A stretch of 61,992 bases of DNA from Calocera cornea HHB12733 (GCA_001632435.1 KV424085.1:1-61992); one strand, 5' to 3'. Shown: positions 34,298 through 45,285, counted from the stretch's first letter. Notes: generated by a model not told the origin, from the sequence alone. A program made the numbers and translations.

Positions 34298-34883
34298 TAT
34301 TACCCTTCGCATACCTATCCCCACGGCAATCAATACCCTGCATCTGTATCATACGCATACATAGTCAACTGTAGTATCACCCGCATTCGGGCTAGTTATG
34401 ATCTAAATTGAATGACGTCCTATGTCAACGCCTTCGGTGAATTGGGATGACATTGTTGTGAAGTGGGGAATATTGTAGGGAGCTGCTCTGCAAACCGGTG
34501 ACCGCAATGAAACCGGTCAGTTTGAAGGCGTTGACAGTTCAGGGTCAGGACTGAACGAGGGAAGGAATGGAACCGCCATTGGGATAAACCGAAACCAGTC
34601 TACCCGTTCCAAATGAGAACCGAGTTAAACCGGAACTCCCGATCACGAGTGCTTCCTCACGGTTGGGTGCGACATCGTACCACCATTAGTTTCACTAAGT
34701 CAGCACCGAACGCGTGCCTGACCATCATCCAAGGCGGCTCTCTCTCTCTCGTCTCCACCATTGCCAGCTCATATCCTCGTATCGCATCACACTCTTTAAA
34801 CAGGTACAGTCTTTACTACAGTACACAACACTCTTTCCATCCCACGCTCGCTTCCTCAACTCTTATCCCCGATATTCAACAAC
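34298..34883. other. Intergenic downstream of CSF1
   Basis: CSF1 3' region and promoter of the next gene. A CT-rich stretch (34738-34752) and ACTCTTTAAACAGG near 34790 are the only notable features. Confidence 0.45.
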
Positions 34884-35876
34884 ATGCACACTTCCAACCC
34901 AATCATCCTCAAGGGGTCCGCTTCCCTCCTCACGCTCACCAAGCCCAAGTCCGAAGAATATACATGCTACTTCTCGGAGTGCTGGGCTCCCAGCTGCCCG
35001 ACACATGGTGTAGCCCACCAACATGCCATTGGTGTGCTTCCAACGTGAGTGCACAAATCAGCGCATATATGCGCTGATTTGACTAGACAATTCGGCAGGC
35101 CAACCCTTTTGAGCCAAAGCGAGGTCGCTTGGATCGGACAACTGCATTCTTGCGGCGACTCCTATGAGCATCCAACGACTGCCCCGTGCTTGACTCCTCC
35201 CGGCGCCAGACCCACCCGCGCTGTAACCGCACCCGATGGCGGTTTCCGCTGCTACGCTCCTACATGCGAAGCAATCAACTGCCCAAGGCACAAGCACATC
35301 GTCTTCCCCCAGTCGCCGCCTCATCAATCAGTCGCGATCTTGCATAAGCTCCACCATGCACTCTTCATCCCCGTGCCCGGGCCTTACGACTGCCCTGACC
35401 TCGCATATGGCTGCAGTCCGAGCTCCACATCGAGCACAAATTCGTACCTCCGTACACCCACTGGAATGGAGTCCACCGGTACTTTCTTTCCTCCTCCGAC
35501 AACCGTCATTACACCCGATTCGGAGGACGACTATGCATCTTCCCGATCGTCGGTCGACTCGTTCTCAACCTTCCCCTGCCCGCCGAGCATCGTGGTAGAA
35601 CCGCCTTCTGCCAGGTCGAGCATGCAGTCTGCTTGGAGCGTGCGCGGAAATGACACCGATGGATATGATGGGAGCTCGGAGATGGAAGGCATACCGCGGA
35701 GGCGAGAGGCGAGGGAGATGCTGGGTCCACCAAGACCAGCGAACCGCCGCAAAGGGGCGGCGGCGCATCGCAGCAAGGGGAAGGAGAACGCACGTTCGGA
35801 GAAGACGTTGAAGCGCAAGCCGGCTGTGACGGGGCTGATGGAGAGAGGGAGGGTTATGAGAGCCATGATGATTTGA
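34884..35876 (+). CDS. Protein with two CX4CX4CX2H motifs (paralogue A), 312 aa, function unknown
   Basis: Two exons: 34884-35044 and 35099-35876; intron 54 nt with a GTGAGT donor and CGGCAG acceptor. No signal peptide. The first motif is YTCYFSECWAPSCPTH (Cys28) and the second FRCYAPTCEAINCPRH (Cys105). Both read C-x4-C-x4-C-x2-H, suggesting a small metal-binding knuckle, though this differs from standard CCHC or CCCH spacing. The rest is Pro/Ser-rich and acidic in the middle, with a basic Arg/Lys-rich C-terminus that could be a nuclear targeting region. The gene at 39991-41412 shares the double motif. I do not recognise a named family. Confidence 0.6.
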
Positions 35877-36861
35877 TTCTACGCGTGAAAGGAAATGATC
35901 GGGTGGTGGCAGGAGGTTGATACGGTCAACAGGCAATTGCGATTGAGAGGGCTCAGATACATACGACAGCATTTCCCATATCCCCGCATGACGAAGACCA
36001 GAAGGATACCCGTCATCGGAAGCGGGAAAGATCAGACATCAATCCGGTTAGACGGAGTGTGACGGCAATCACAGATCAGGGGTGATGCGCGAATTTGCCG
36101 CCTCTGTCGGCGGAAGTGAGCAGAAGGCGCCATTGAGCTTCAGGATTGGCAATTTCGACACTCAATATCGGCGGCAAGGAGCCGAAATATGCTGGCTTGA
36201 TTGTTGTTGGTCCGAACACAGTTGCTCAGATACCGATATCCGGAGTTACGGGTCGCGATCTTTCGGAGATCTACCCTTTCGCGGCATGCCCGAGACCATC
36301 ATCCAGAGGCGATGATATCGGGCAAGTCAGACAGCGAGTGTTTGGTATTGAAACATGTTTTCCATTAATGATGACGGGTAGACTGAGAGATACGAACAGG
36401 CTGAAGGGTGGTAAGAGACGCTCGAAGAAGAGATGTGATGGTCCGCAGAAATCTAGGCGAATAGACATGGCTAGTCTAACGGAGGCAGTCTGCTTGTTTA
36501 TGTCATCTGTCACATTCTTCGACGTCAAGGGTCCTGGCCGCACGCGACTCCACCCTTCCAACCAACGTACCGGAACCTCACCCCCATTCTGTCTTTCTTC
36601 TCTCCTTCATTGTCCTTGACACTGAAAGATCCACGGAGGCGTGTGGCGCACCAATCAAAGGCCTTCGACGACAAGAAGTGGAATCCGGATCATCACCTCC
36701 GGGACCATCACAAACCCGCTTCGTCGCTGACTGTTCGCGACACGTGGTCCGTGCGCGCATAGCGCGTTCATCACGGGGGCTTTTGAACGGCGTTGCCCAA
36801 ATTTCTCTGGCAGCCTTGATCCTGCTCGGTGCTCTCTCTTTCGTGCCTGTTTCGCTCCCAG
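35877..36861. other. Intergenic, no gene supported
   Basis: This lies between paralogue A and the next multi-exon gene. It may include an upstream exon of that gene, but none could be fixed. Confidence 0.4.
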
Positions 36862-38485
36862 CCTCCTGTCACCAGCAACTCGGACTCAGAGAGCCCGTGG
36901 ACTTCTGCTGACCAGATCAGCTTGATCGCTTACATCGGCAATCAAAACTCGCCATCCTTACTGCACAGGATTGATCTCATCCTTGCTTCAATCATCTGTA
37001 CCGGCGGCTCTGAGTGGGAATGGCATCTCCCTTGGAACGCATCCGCTGCCCTGTATGCTATGCTGTCCGACCGTTGTACCCCGGATAGGCTTATTGACAA
37101 CTCGCTTAGGCCTTCGTAAGCACGAATGGACCACATGCCGTCGTCCATTATGGTCCTTGTCCGTGAGTCACGCATTTCTGCCACAAAATACTTCAGCTCA
37201 AGTCTCTGATACAGCTTCATCCATCCGTTCGAGGCTGGTTGGAGCCGTGCCCCTTCGCCAGACGCGTCCACAATCGAAGCATTCCGCCAAGAGATGCCTA
37301 TCCGGGGGCCGTCAAGATCCGCGGCACAACAATTGAACGACGAGATTTTCGGCACTGAGGATGAGGAGAACGCTACTTCACAGGTATTGTAGCCCGTTTT
37401 CCCTTCCCAGTCCCACTAGCTTACGTGTCTCTGACTCCCGCAAGATCCCAGAATGGAAAGACCTCGATCAAGAAACTGTGTTTGCAAATCTGCAAGCCTT
37501 GAACGCTGCTCTTGCAAGCTTAGAATATCCGACCCTTGAGATCGCGACAGACAGCATGGACACCGGCGAAGGGCCGTCAGTCTCATTCTCCGCCACTGGC
37601 GGATACACGTACCCGCAAGAGGTACAATACAGCCGCGCATTTTCCAGCATACAGACGTTCGATCAGTCGTGGGCAGAAATGGAGAAGAATTCGCAGAAGC
37701 AGTGGGACGTGGCTCATGGACAGATACGGAATCTGCCAGTTGGCCGCATGGCGGGGCATGTTGTCACACGGCCAACCGTCATCACCACAGGAGCTGCCGG
37801 ACCATCCGGACCATCTGTAGGTGCACAGAATAATTGGGAAGAAGATACCCTGACGAAGTCTATAAGTCTCATTCACCGATCACCCCTCGTTCTCCAGACT
37901 GGGCCAAACGAAAGCGAGAAGGTGGGCTTAGTATCAAAGCCGTTAGTCGCGTCGTGGAGGTACCGAGTGGCAAACACCTGACGCATGCTGCAGGAGCCAT
38001 CTTTGTCCTCCCTTGCCCCCAGTGCTAAGCGATCACGGCGAGATGATTCTCCGGATGGCCCGTCGTTGGGCGAGCAGCTCCGTGTGTGGCGAAATGTGCT
38101 GCAACCAATGCTCAGACCGGAAACAAGGGCGGATGCATCATGGGATGTATGTTATCCCCGAGCATCTCCGGTGCCTGACTAACCGCCGCTTGCAGAAAAT
38201 GAGAGAGGTGCACAAGATAATTGAACGATTAGAGGAAGCGAAGGACAACATTCCCAGAGACCTCCTAGGAAAGATCGTACGTTCTTCTAACATTTCCGGT
38301 CAGGGTTCCCGCTGAGCTCGTTGCAGGCGGACCGTGGCGGTACAAAGCTGGGGATTGTCATTGGTAAGCTTGCGCAGGTGGAGGATATGCCTTATGAGGA
38401 TATGTTTCATGTTCGACAACGCGCGAGCGGTCTGGCGAGGTACTGGGGAGCCAAGTTTGGCAAGGAAGAGGGAGACGGGGGATAA
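36862..38485 (+). CDS. Unrecognised multi-exon protein, 5' end unresolved; weak TFIIS-N-like C-terminus
   Basis: Exons joined by good splice signals and frame: (36862)-37115, 37215-37383, 37445-37921, 37994-38146, 38196-38276 and 38327-38485 with stop TAA. No ATG is evident in the first segment, so an upstream exon is missing or the start is internal. Recognisable stretches are DLDQETVFANLQALNAAL, KRSRRDD (a possible nuclear signal) and LGEQLRVWRNVLQPML. The C-terminal KLGIVIGKLAQVEDMPYED followed by RASGLARYW weakly recalls the helical TFIIS N-terminal/LW fold found in transcription factors. That resemblance is inference only. Alternative splicing in 37800-37994 is possible. Confidence 0.55.
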
Positions 38486-39990
38486 AGATCGCTATTCGGG
38501 AAATTCATTCTAAGGGGGCAACGTGTGTACGGGAAGCCCGCCGCGTGTATGTATCAGGTGATTAGAAGTGGTTCGTTCTCAAAGCAATACTGTAATCTAT
38601 ATTGCACGGTTTTTGCCATTTGTTCCGAAACATGAGTGCCTAAATCGTTTGTTGAGTCATACGGGCGGAGTTCCATTTTGAAGGGTAGAATCGTGGCAAA
38701 GTCGATGGCCCATTGTGGTGCACGCCGCCTCCGTACGACATGGTGTAAAGCTAGGGATAGGGGGCTAAAGGGGGCACGCCACTAAGCTCGTGACATTGCC
38801 GACGATCGGTGGCAAGGTATATCAGCTCCTTCTGTACATTGGCTGGACCTTTAACGTTGTGCTACGAGATCATCAAGTGAACCGAGGCCAGTTGAAACTG
38901 TCGCATATCAGATACATCTAACGGCGGGACTGCGAGTAGTCAACCGATGATGCCATATCTGTCGACGATCCGAGGATGCACGCTGGCTGGCGGCCTATTC
39001 AGTTTAGGCGCCTTCCTTTCGGAGCTTATACAATGATAGCGCACAGGTTCCAACGACGACTGATGCGCTTCTCGCCGGTCGTCCCTGATGGCGCGGGCGA
39101 ACCCAGCACGAACGTAAGCTAGGAACAGGCACGAGCCCCTAGGAATTTGGGGAGAAGCGAAGGGGCTACGGGTGTATGGAGGCTATCAACACAGCCTCGC
39201 AACCATGCGACTCAAGGGGTTGCAATGCTTCCGTGTGCTCGACAACGCGTGTCTCTGTTTCATCATCCACTGGGCTTTGGTCGTATTGTCGGCAACAACG
39301 GATGAAACTGCCGGCAGCTCGCTCCCACGGGGTTGCGTATGAGCTTCACGCTGCTGCAAGACAATACATTACTCTTTCAATGTCTGTCTCTGATCATATG
39401 CTCGGAACTCCATGCCCGGGTGGGACAGCGCGCCCTCATCGCGGTCCTAACGCGTCCGGGTTCCGATGGAACTGGCAAACTTGTCGCGACCTGTACAGTA
39501 CTACTGTACCTCTGTTGGGACGCGAACCACCGCTTCGAGCCAAATTGTTCTGCCTTACACGGCTCGGAAGGTACCCAAGATACGGTGCCGCGCATCGAGG
39601 CTCTAGGGTGATCGCGGCCAAACGTGTTTCCCGGCCGGTGCGCTGGTATGCCAGCTCAGACGTCCGATGTTGCCACACGGTTCGGGAAGTGCGATGCAGC
39701 GGAGGGAAGTTCAGTGGTGCCCCGCAGTACCCTGATCATCATATCAAGTTTCAAGGGTAACGAACCAGCCTTCTGCGTAGAACATGTTTGCGTAAGGGGG
39801 CGCGTGAATCGCCCATCGGGGGAGCTCACGCCCGTGCATGAGTACACATCGGCATTGCATTCCCCCTCAGCGATGTTAAATACTGCTGGCCTGGGAACTG
39901 CTGGTCGACTCTTTCGGAGGTGCTTGCCCCTTCACTCCTTGTTCTTTTTCTTCTTGTCTGTGGGTCTCCTCTTGTACTTTGACTGTCGAT
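38486..39990. other. Intergenic, 1.5 kb, no gene supported
   Basis: A 194-codon open frame at 39176-39757 lacks any recognisable domain and has unremarkable composition, so it is not called. The last 150 bases are the likely promoter of paralogue B. Confidence 0.45.
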
Positions 39991-41412
39991 ATGCAGCTCT
40001 TTCGCAATACCTCTCGCAAGACGAAGGAGCGCGAGCACTCTTTCTTTGGCAAAATCGCCGCCCTTTTAACTCCCCCGCCCTCTCCCCCTGGCTCTATCGA
40101 CTCGACCGTGAGGAACTTTGAGCGTCCCCCTCATGGACGGCAGGGGTCCGATGACTCAACACGGTCCAAGTCCTCCACTGTAACGTTCGCCTCCAAGACC
40201 AAGTCGCCCGCCACCACCCGCAGTCTATCTCCAAAGAAATCGCTAGCTTCCATCCACCCCATCCCAGCTCGCGACATGGACTTCATCGCCCCTCACTCCC
40301 CTCCCGCGTACACCTGCGCATTCAAGGACTGCTGGAGCGATTACTGCCCAACGCACAACCCGAACGGCAGCCGGAAGGTCGCGCAGGCCCGGCGCGTGGC
40401 GAGCATGAAGAGCCTCCGTCGACTGCATACCGCGTCGCAGGCGACCACAGCACCCTCCGGCCCCGGCACGGCTTCAACGCCCAGCATGGCCAGCATGACC
40501 TCCCGCAGCTCCGCAAGCACGCCTCCGCTCCCGCCCAGCCCGCCTGCCACGGCTCGCTACGAGCGGAAGAAGTACGAGTGCTACGCGGCCAACTGCGTGG
40601 CAGCGAACTGCCCCAAACACGGGTCCGCCCTTACGCGCCCAGTCTCAGCTCCTCCATCGCCAAGCAGCGATTCGCCCTCCCACATTCTCTATTTCCCGCT
40701 CCCGCCAGCGACAATCCCCACACCAATGCCGACGCGTCCGCAAGCCCCAACGCCAGATCGCATGGTCGATCCGCGCCCGTCCTTTTCCCGTGCCGCGACG
40801 TCACCGGACGTCGTCTACCCCACCCGCTCGCTCACATCGCGCCCCTCTACCTCGTCTCACGCCTCCTCCAGGGAGACGCGCTATCACACTCCTCGCGCAT
40901 CGACGTCCGCATCCACCCGCACAGCGTATGATCCGCCGCGCCGCTCTACCTCTGCCTCTTCCCGCAGTGTGCACGATACACCCCGTCCCTCTCCCTCTGC
41001 TTCTGCTCATACAGCGTACGACCCTCCCCGCCCTTCGACATCATCCTCATGTCGACCGACACGTGATGCAGCCGACCCGACCCACCCACTCAAGGTTATC
41101 AAGCGCGCCAAGTCCTTTGCACCCTCCCTCGCCCCGCCTCCCTCGGGGAAGACCGCGAAGGAAGTGGAGCGCGCACTGCGCGAACACATGCGCTTCGTTG
41201 ACTCCCTCGCTACCATCCCGGTGGCAGAGCTTCCCGATAGCAGACGTCCGCGTACGCCACGCCGGCAGAGGAGCTCGACGTTTGCCTCAGAAGTGAAGGA
41301 GATATATCCATATGCGCTGGACGTCACGCGCAGAAAAAGAAGCGCCACGCTCGCCCAGGGAATGCAGGCACACCCTTACGCAACGGCGAGACCAATAGCA
41401 TACGCTGTATGA
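39991..41412 (+). CDS. Protein with two CX4CX4CX2H motifs (paralogue B), 473 aa, function unknown
   Basis: Single exon from the first ATG of the frame. Two copies of the motif seen in paralogue A occur: YTCAFKDCWSDYCPTH (about residue 109) and YECYAANCVAANCPKH (about 197), both C-x4-C-x4-C-x2-H. The sequence between and after them is Ser/Thr/Pro-rich and looks disordered. A tandem run of about four units with the core Y-[DH]-x-P-R-x-S-[TP]-S-A-S occupies about residues 295-355. A predicted helical stretch (KEVERALREHMRFVDSLATI) lies near the C-terminus. No signal peptide or membrane segment. It is a paralogue of 34884-35876, with two genes' worth of sequence between them; family name unknown. 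Confidence 0.65.
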   Translation: MQLFRNTSRKTKEREHSFFGKIAALLTPPPSPPGSIDSTVRNFERPPHGRQGSDDSTRSKSSTVTFASKTKSPATTRSLSPKKSLASIHPIPARDMDFIAPHSPPAYTCAFKDCWSDYCPTHNPNGSRKVAQARRVASMKSLRRLHTASQATTAPSGPGTASTPSMASMTSRSSASTPPLPPSPPATARYERKKYECYAANCVAANCPKHGSALTRPVSAPPSPSSDSPSHILYFPLPPATIPTPMPTRPQAPTPDRMVDPRPSFSRAATSPDVVYPTRSLTSRPSTSSHASSRETRYHTPRASTSASTRTAYDPPRRSTSASSRSVHDTPRPSPSASAHTAYDPPRPSTSSSCRPTRDAADPTHPLKVIKRAKSFAPSLAPPPSGKTAKEVERALREHMRFVDSLATIPVAELPDSRRPRTPRRQRSSTFASEVKEIYPYALDVTRRKRSATLAQGMQAHPYATARPIAYAV

Positions 41413-43496
41413 TGACTGCGCCGCTGGAAGGCTGCATTGCTTCGCTCTTTATTCTTATCATTGATTAGTTGTGGGATTTTTGCCTTGGTTCGTTCTTCCG
41501 CCACATGTGATACCTATATGCCATCATTTAGCGCAGTAGTCTTAAGTAGTTAGTCCAATAAAGAAACGTGAATTGACCTATTTGGAGAGTGAACTGGCCT
41601 TTCGATTGGTTCCCCCGTTTCTCGTTCGTCGCAGTCACAGTCCGTTGTGCGCGACGCGCGGTCAGCTTTCCACGTGATAACGGATACGTTGTGCGACGGG
41701 GCTGCCATCGCCACACTCAACGAGGCTTGAGGCTCGGAGGGAGGGCAATGGCCTCGCTTAGTTGGCAATCCCGGCAATTGTGCGCCCGGCAGAGCAAGCC
41801 CGACTGACCTTGACATACGCACGGACATAGACAGGAAGTCGTAACCGCAATGTCGCTCTGATCCTCCCTAGAGGGCCCATTCTCAATGCACTCATCCAAC
41901 GATTTTGAGAGAACGGTCTACTGAGGGAAATATAATAGCTCAAATATATAAATATATTTATGCGTGCAGTGCCCTTGCTTTGCCCTCGGGACGTCTATGA
42001 AGAAGAGATACACTGCTAACTTACAACAAGTATGTACCTGAGTAGTACATCCCGGTGAAACCCATGTCACTCAAGAGGTGACATGGGTCGTCTCCCGCCC
42101 CGAAAAAAAGAACCGAGCGCCTCTAGAGCGTCCTCACCCGCGTCTCTCAGAAACGTGCAGGCCAGTGGGAGCATAGACCGAAACAGTCGACGTCCGGATC
42201 CCACACCGCCGACATATAGTCCGCATTCCCGAGGAGATTCGTATTGGCGGAGAAATAGCGATTGCAGACGCCAGTGCTCTCCTGATCGGAACAAACGTTG
42301 CAGTTGGTTTATGAATCGTACGCTTCTAAGCATTCTGCCCAAGACCTGACGGTGATCGACGCCCCGAGCGGATCACCGCTGGGTACCTGGCTGTCGCAGT
42401 ATGTCGTCCAATCGCGCGCGCAGCTGCCTTCTCCGGGTACGTCTCCACAGTTGGTGGACACGACAGATCTCTTCGCTCTGTTTACTGTCTATGTTCCATC
42501 GGGGTAGAGACCCATGCGCTATACGACTTCCGCACGGGTCTTGCTGAAGGGTATGGGGAGCGGCATCCGGGACGGCGGTTCTTGAGAGCGTCTTGATCCA
42601 GCCGCAGAGGAAGGCTAGCAACCGAAAGACATGCAGGGCAAGCATCTTGCGAAGCTATCCATACGGTTAGAAACCTGAAAGGACACGGAATATGTAAGAT
42701 GCACGAGAAAGGACAGAAACTATGGTAAGGACAGAGGTCCATGAAGGCGATCAAAAGATGTGCTGTTCAGGCTAACTACCTGGTCTGCGAGATTCACGGA
42801 GCAGACGTCGGGCCTGCCCAGCTTGTGCGCCGGCGGCCGGTGTTTATTTCCCACAGATTTCTATTTATGGAGCAGAGTACTATACTATGTATATTGCCGT
42901 CTGAGGGTCCAACCTTTCCACGGAATCCGGCAAACGGCGCAATAAGCCTCCTTCGGCGGTGTGTCCCGCGCGGCGTCGATATTGAGTCCACCACACATCC
43001 GCGTGCCTTTCCTGCGCCGAGACATGAGCACGGCTCTTCTTTGCTAGGGGAGTGCTCGTTTACCAGACATCATAGAGTATCGCGCGGACAACTGGCAATC
43101 CGTCGGACGGGGCGTGACTCTTCGAAGCAGCTTCCCTGAATCTGCAGACAAACCCAAGCTGGGAAGCCTAGCTCACTGTTGCGATCACGGGCGCGCTCTG
43201 ATAGAAGACAAAACAAGTAGGCAGACCCCGCGTCCCTACCATTCTCTGTTACCGCTTCTGCTCCTCACGTCCTCCTCATATTTGATCAAGATACAATGGT
43301 ATTACGATAGAGCCCTTGAACGACAGAAGATGGATTGTTCGGGTGGATGCAGTGGTATTCCGGAAGGTCTAGGAAGAAAAGAAAGTTCTAACTCCATACG
43401 TAGCATGGCTTATCACCCAGGCTTGGGAGTCCCGATTGTGAGGGCTGGATGACCGTCTGTTCTCTCTAGACCAGGCGTGGTGTGGCGCAGCTCTTC
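41413..43496. other. Intergenic, 2.1 kb, no gene supported; one short hairpin
   Basis: Only short open frames. A perfect 11-bp inverted repeat (ACCCATGTCAC, 42060-42070, with its complement at 42078-42088, 7-nt loop) is the one clear structure. Confidence 0.5.
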
Positions 43497-44021
43497 TCAG
43501 AAGCCAGCAGGGGGATACATCCCACAGCTGGGGTTTGCACTGGTGGAGCAGTATGTATCGGCAGAACTCCACACGGCCGTCTCGTAGTCGGTATTTGCGA
43601 TCATGTTGAAGTTGGCGGTGCTACCATAGATCGAGCAGAGTTGTGTGCTTGTCTGCCAGGATGCCATCCAGCAGATGGCAACCGAATCGCAGGCTTGGAG
43701 GCAGTATGAGAATGAGTTGACGACGAGCGGTGGACCAAGCAGGTCGGCCCCGGACGCTGGCTGCGAATTGCATTTCACCGTGTACGAGCAGCCGCACGTG
43801 CCGCCGCCGACACTCAGTGCCCCACAGGTGGGAGCAATAGATCGTTTCGCTCGGTTTGCGCTCCAGGTTCGATCAGGATATACGGCCAAGCGCCTGACCA
43901 CGTCGTCTCGGGAAGCCTGCTGGAGGGCGCGAGGAACGGTATTGGGGACGAGTGCGATGGAGAGTGTGGCAAGCGAGAGGCCGAGAAGGGCGAGCGAAAA
44001 AAGCGAGAGCGAGGCGAGCAT
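43497..44021 (-). CDS. Small secreted cysteine-rich protein 3 (PAN/apple-like), 174 aa
   Basis: This is the third member of the family at 2736-3242 and 4847-5362, on the opposite strand about 38 kb away. The start (44021) is the ATG that aligns with the paralogues; an in-frame ATG at 44042 lies inside the predicted 5'UTR intron. Signal peptide MLASLSLFSLALLGLSLATL, then a pro-like segment closely matching the others (ALVPNTVPRALQQ, RTWSANRAKRS). The mature Cys-rich domain includes NSFSYCLQACDSVAICW and LCSIYG, and ends MYPPAGF. In its mature part it is closer to gene 1 than to gene 2. Extracellular by inference. Confidence 0.75.
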   Translation of the reverse strand: MLASLSLFSLALLGLSLATLSIALVPNTVPRALQQASRDDVVRRLAVYPDRTWSANRAKRSIAPTCGALSVGGGTCGCSYTVKCNSQPASGADLLGPPLVVNSFSYCLQACDSVAICWMASWQTSTQLCSIYGSTANFNMIANTDYETAVWSSADTYCSTSANPSCGMYPPAGF

Positions 44022-44032
44022 ATTGTCGAGCT

Positions 44033-44077
44033 CTGTGGTCATCAGAGAATGTCCATGTTTGCAGTACAAGCACGCAC
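44033..44077 (-). other. 5'UTR intron of secreted protein gene 3
   Basis: Read on the minus strand it starts GTGCGTGCTTG, has a CTCTGAT branch-like site and ends GACCACAG, eleven bases before the ATG. Position matches the introns of both paralogues. Confidence 0.6.
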
Positions 44078-44406
44078 CTCGAACACAGTACTCCACACGG
44101 GCCTTTGGTAGCGAATGGCAGAGGCAGGGAGGTCGGCAAGCCTTTTCTTATGAATGTGTTTGTCCACAGGCAGTTTCACAGAAATTCTTAGTGGAACTCC
44201 GACCAGCAGGAACGGGGCACGATTTTCATGAGTTGCCGCTGCGCAGGGCGCTTCCGCCTCATTTCGCCATCTGTCCGACTGCCCCGCTCTTCGACGCCGG
44301 CATCCCGAGTATAGGTCAGAAGCGTAGGCAGTAGTGTGTAGTGAGACGCGCGTCGGAGGCAAACCGCCTACATCCTGACCAAATATAGTAATTTCCTGGG
44401 AAGGCA

Positions 44407-44435
44407 CAAGGCTATGGGCTTCGCCCATAGCCTTG
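44407..44435. repeat. Perfect 13-bp hairpin with 3-nt loop
   Basis: CAAGGCTATGGGC, loop TTC, then GCCCATAGCCTTG. It stands alone about 50 bp before the telomere-like repeats. It could be a transcription terminator, a Helitron-type 3' hairpin (CTAAG follows, but the usual CTRR-T context is imperfect) or a recombination hot spot. Confidence 0.75.
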
Positions 44436-44475
44436 CTAAGTGTGCATACTTGTGGCTATTGAATATGATATTATC

Positions 44476-44583
44476 AACCTAACCCTAACCCATCCCCAAC
44501 CCTAACCTTAACCCATCCCCAACCCTAACCTCGCTCCGCTCGCTTCTCCTAACTAGTACCCTAACACACACATCCTAACCCAG
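44476..44583. repeat. Degenerate telomere-like (CCCTAA) repeats with two perfect 23-bp units
   Basis: CCCTAA/CCTTAA units are interspersed with CCCATCCCC. A 23-bp unit beginning TAACCCATCCCC is perfectly repeated at 44486-44508 and 44509-44531. A weaker tail (CCCTAACACACACATCCTAACCC) follows. This resembles an interstitial telomeric or subtelomeric tract. Confidence 0.75.
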
Positions 44584-44725
44584 TAGTTCAGGCCTGTTGT
44601 TGTTTTGCGTTCCCTGAGGGAGCTATTACCATATGTGGTAATTCCGCGTCAACTTTGTTTCCAAGGCGCGTTGCCTACACACTACTGCCTACGCTTCTGG
44701 TCATTCCTCTGGCATCCCTGAGGCA

Positions 44726-45024
44726 ATGTACATTGGTAAAAACACACCTAGCTATATGTGGCTATGTAGCATTCATAGGGGTCCTATCACTCATAGCATC
44801 GCCCCCTTTCACATAGCGCCTCCATACACACTATTTATGGCTTTAAGAAGGGCTTAGATGTCTGCAATCTACAAGAAAATGTACAGAGCCACCCCATGGC
44901 CCTCCTGCAGCCTTGATTTCATTACTCTTTGTAGCTAGAATGGACCTTGCCAAGATGTCCATAGCAGCCATAGCATTCATAGGGACCCTGCTACCATAGC
45001 GCAGAGGTTTTTACCAATGTACAT
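44726..45024. mobile_element. Small non-autonomous inverted-repeat element
   Basis: A perfect 18-bp inverted repeat (ATGTACATTGGTAAAAAC at 44726-44743, complement at 45007-45024) bounds 299 bp. GCA flanks both sides (44723-44725 and 45025-45027), a possible 3-bp target-site duplication as made by PIF/Harbinger-type transposases. No coding capacity. Confidence 0.65.
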
Positions 45025-45285
45025 GCACAAAACACCCGGTATAACTCAGGGTACCAATTGCACATGATCCAGAGGCAAACCAAAAGTGACAAGATGAAGC
45101 AGGCAAGCAACACGTTAGCAGTCAGCCAAACATAAGGAAGTTTGGCCCGGTGGCACTGCCAAAGTGAGGCGAGGTAATAGTTCCTCTGGTGACCCCTCTA
45201 CAGAGGCAGCAAGCCCGCCATGACCCATCCGGGAGCAAACTCTCTAAGTCACCCTCTGCTACCAAGGCCAAGGCAGAGGCGGCCA

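Noticed and set aside
39176..39760. 194-codon plus-strand frame
   Set aside because: ATG present but no domain, signal peptide, paralogue or splice context supports it.
44407..44445. Helitron 3' end
   Set aside because: The hairpin fits, but the CTRR-T terminus and any 5' TC end or Rep/helicase relic were not seen.
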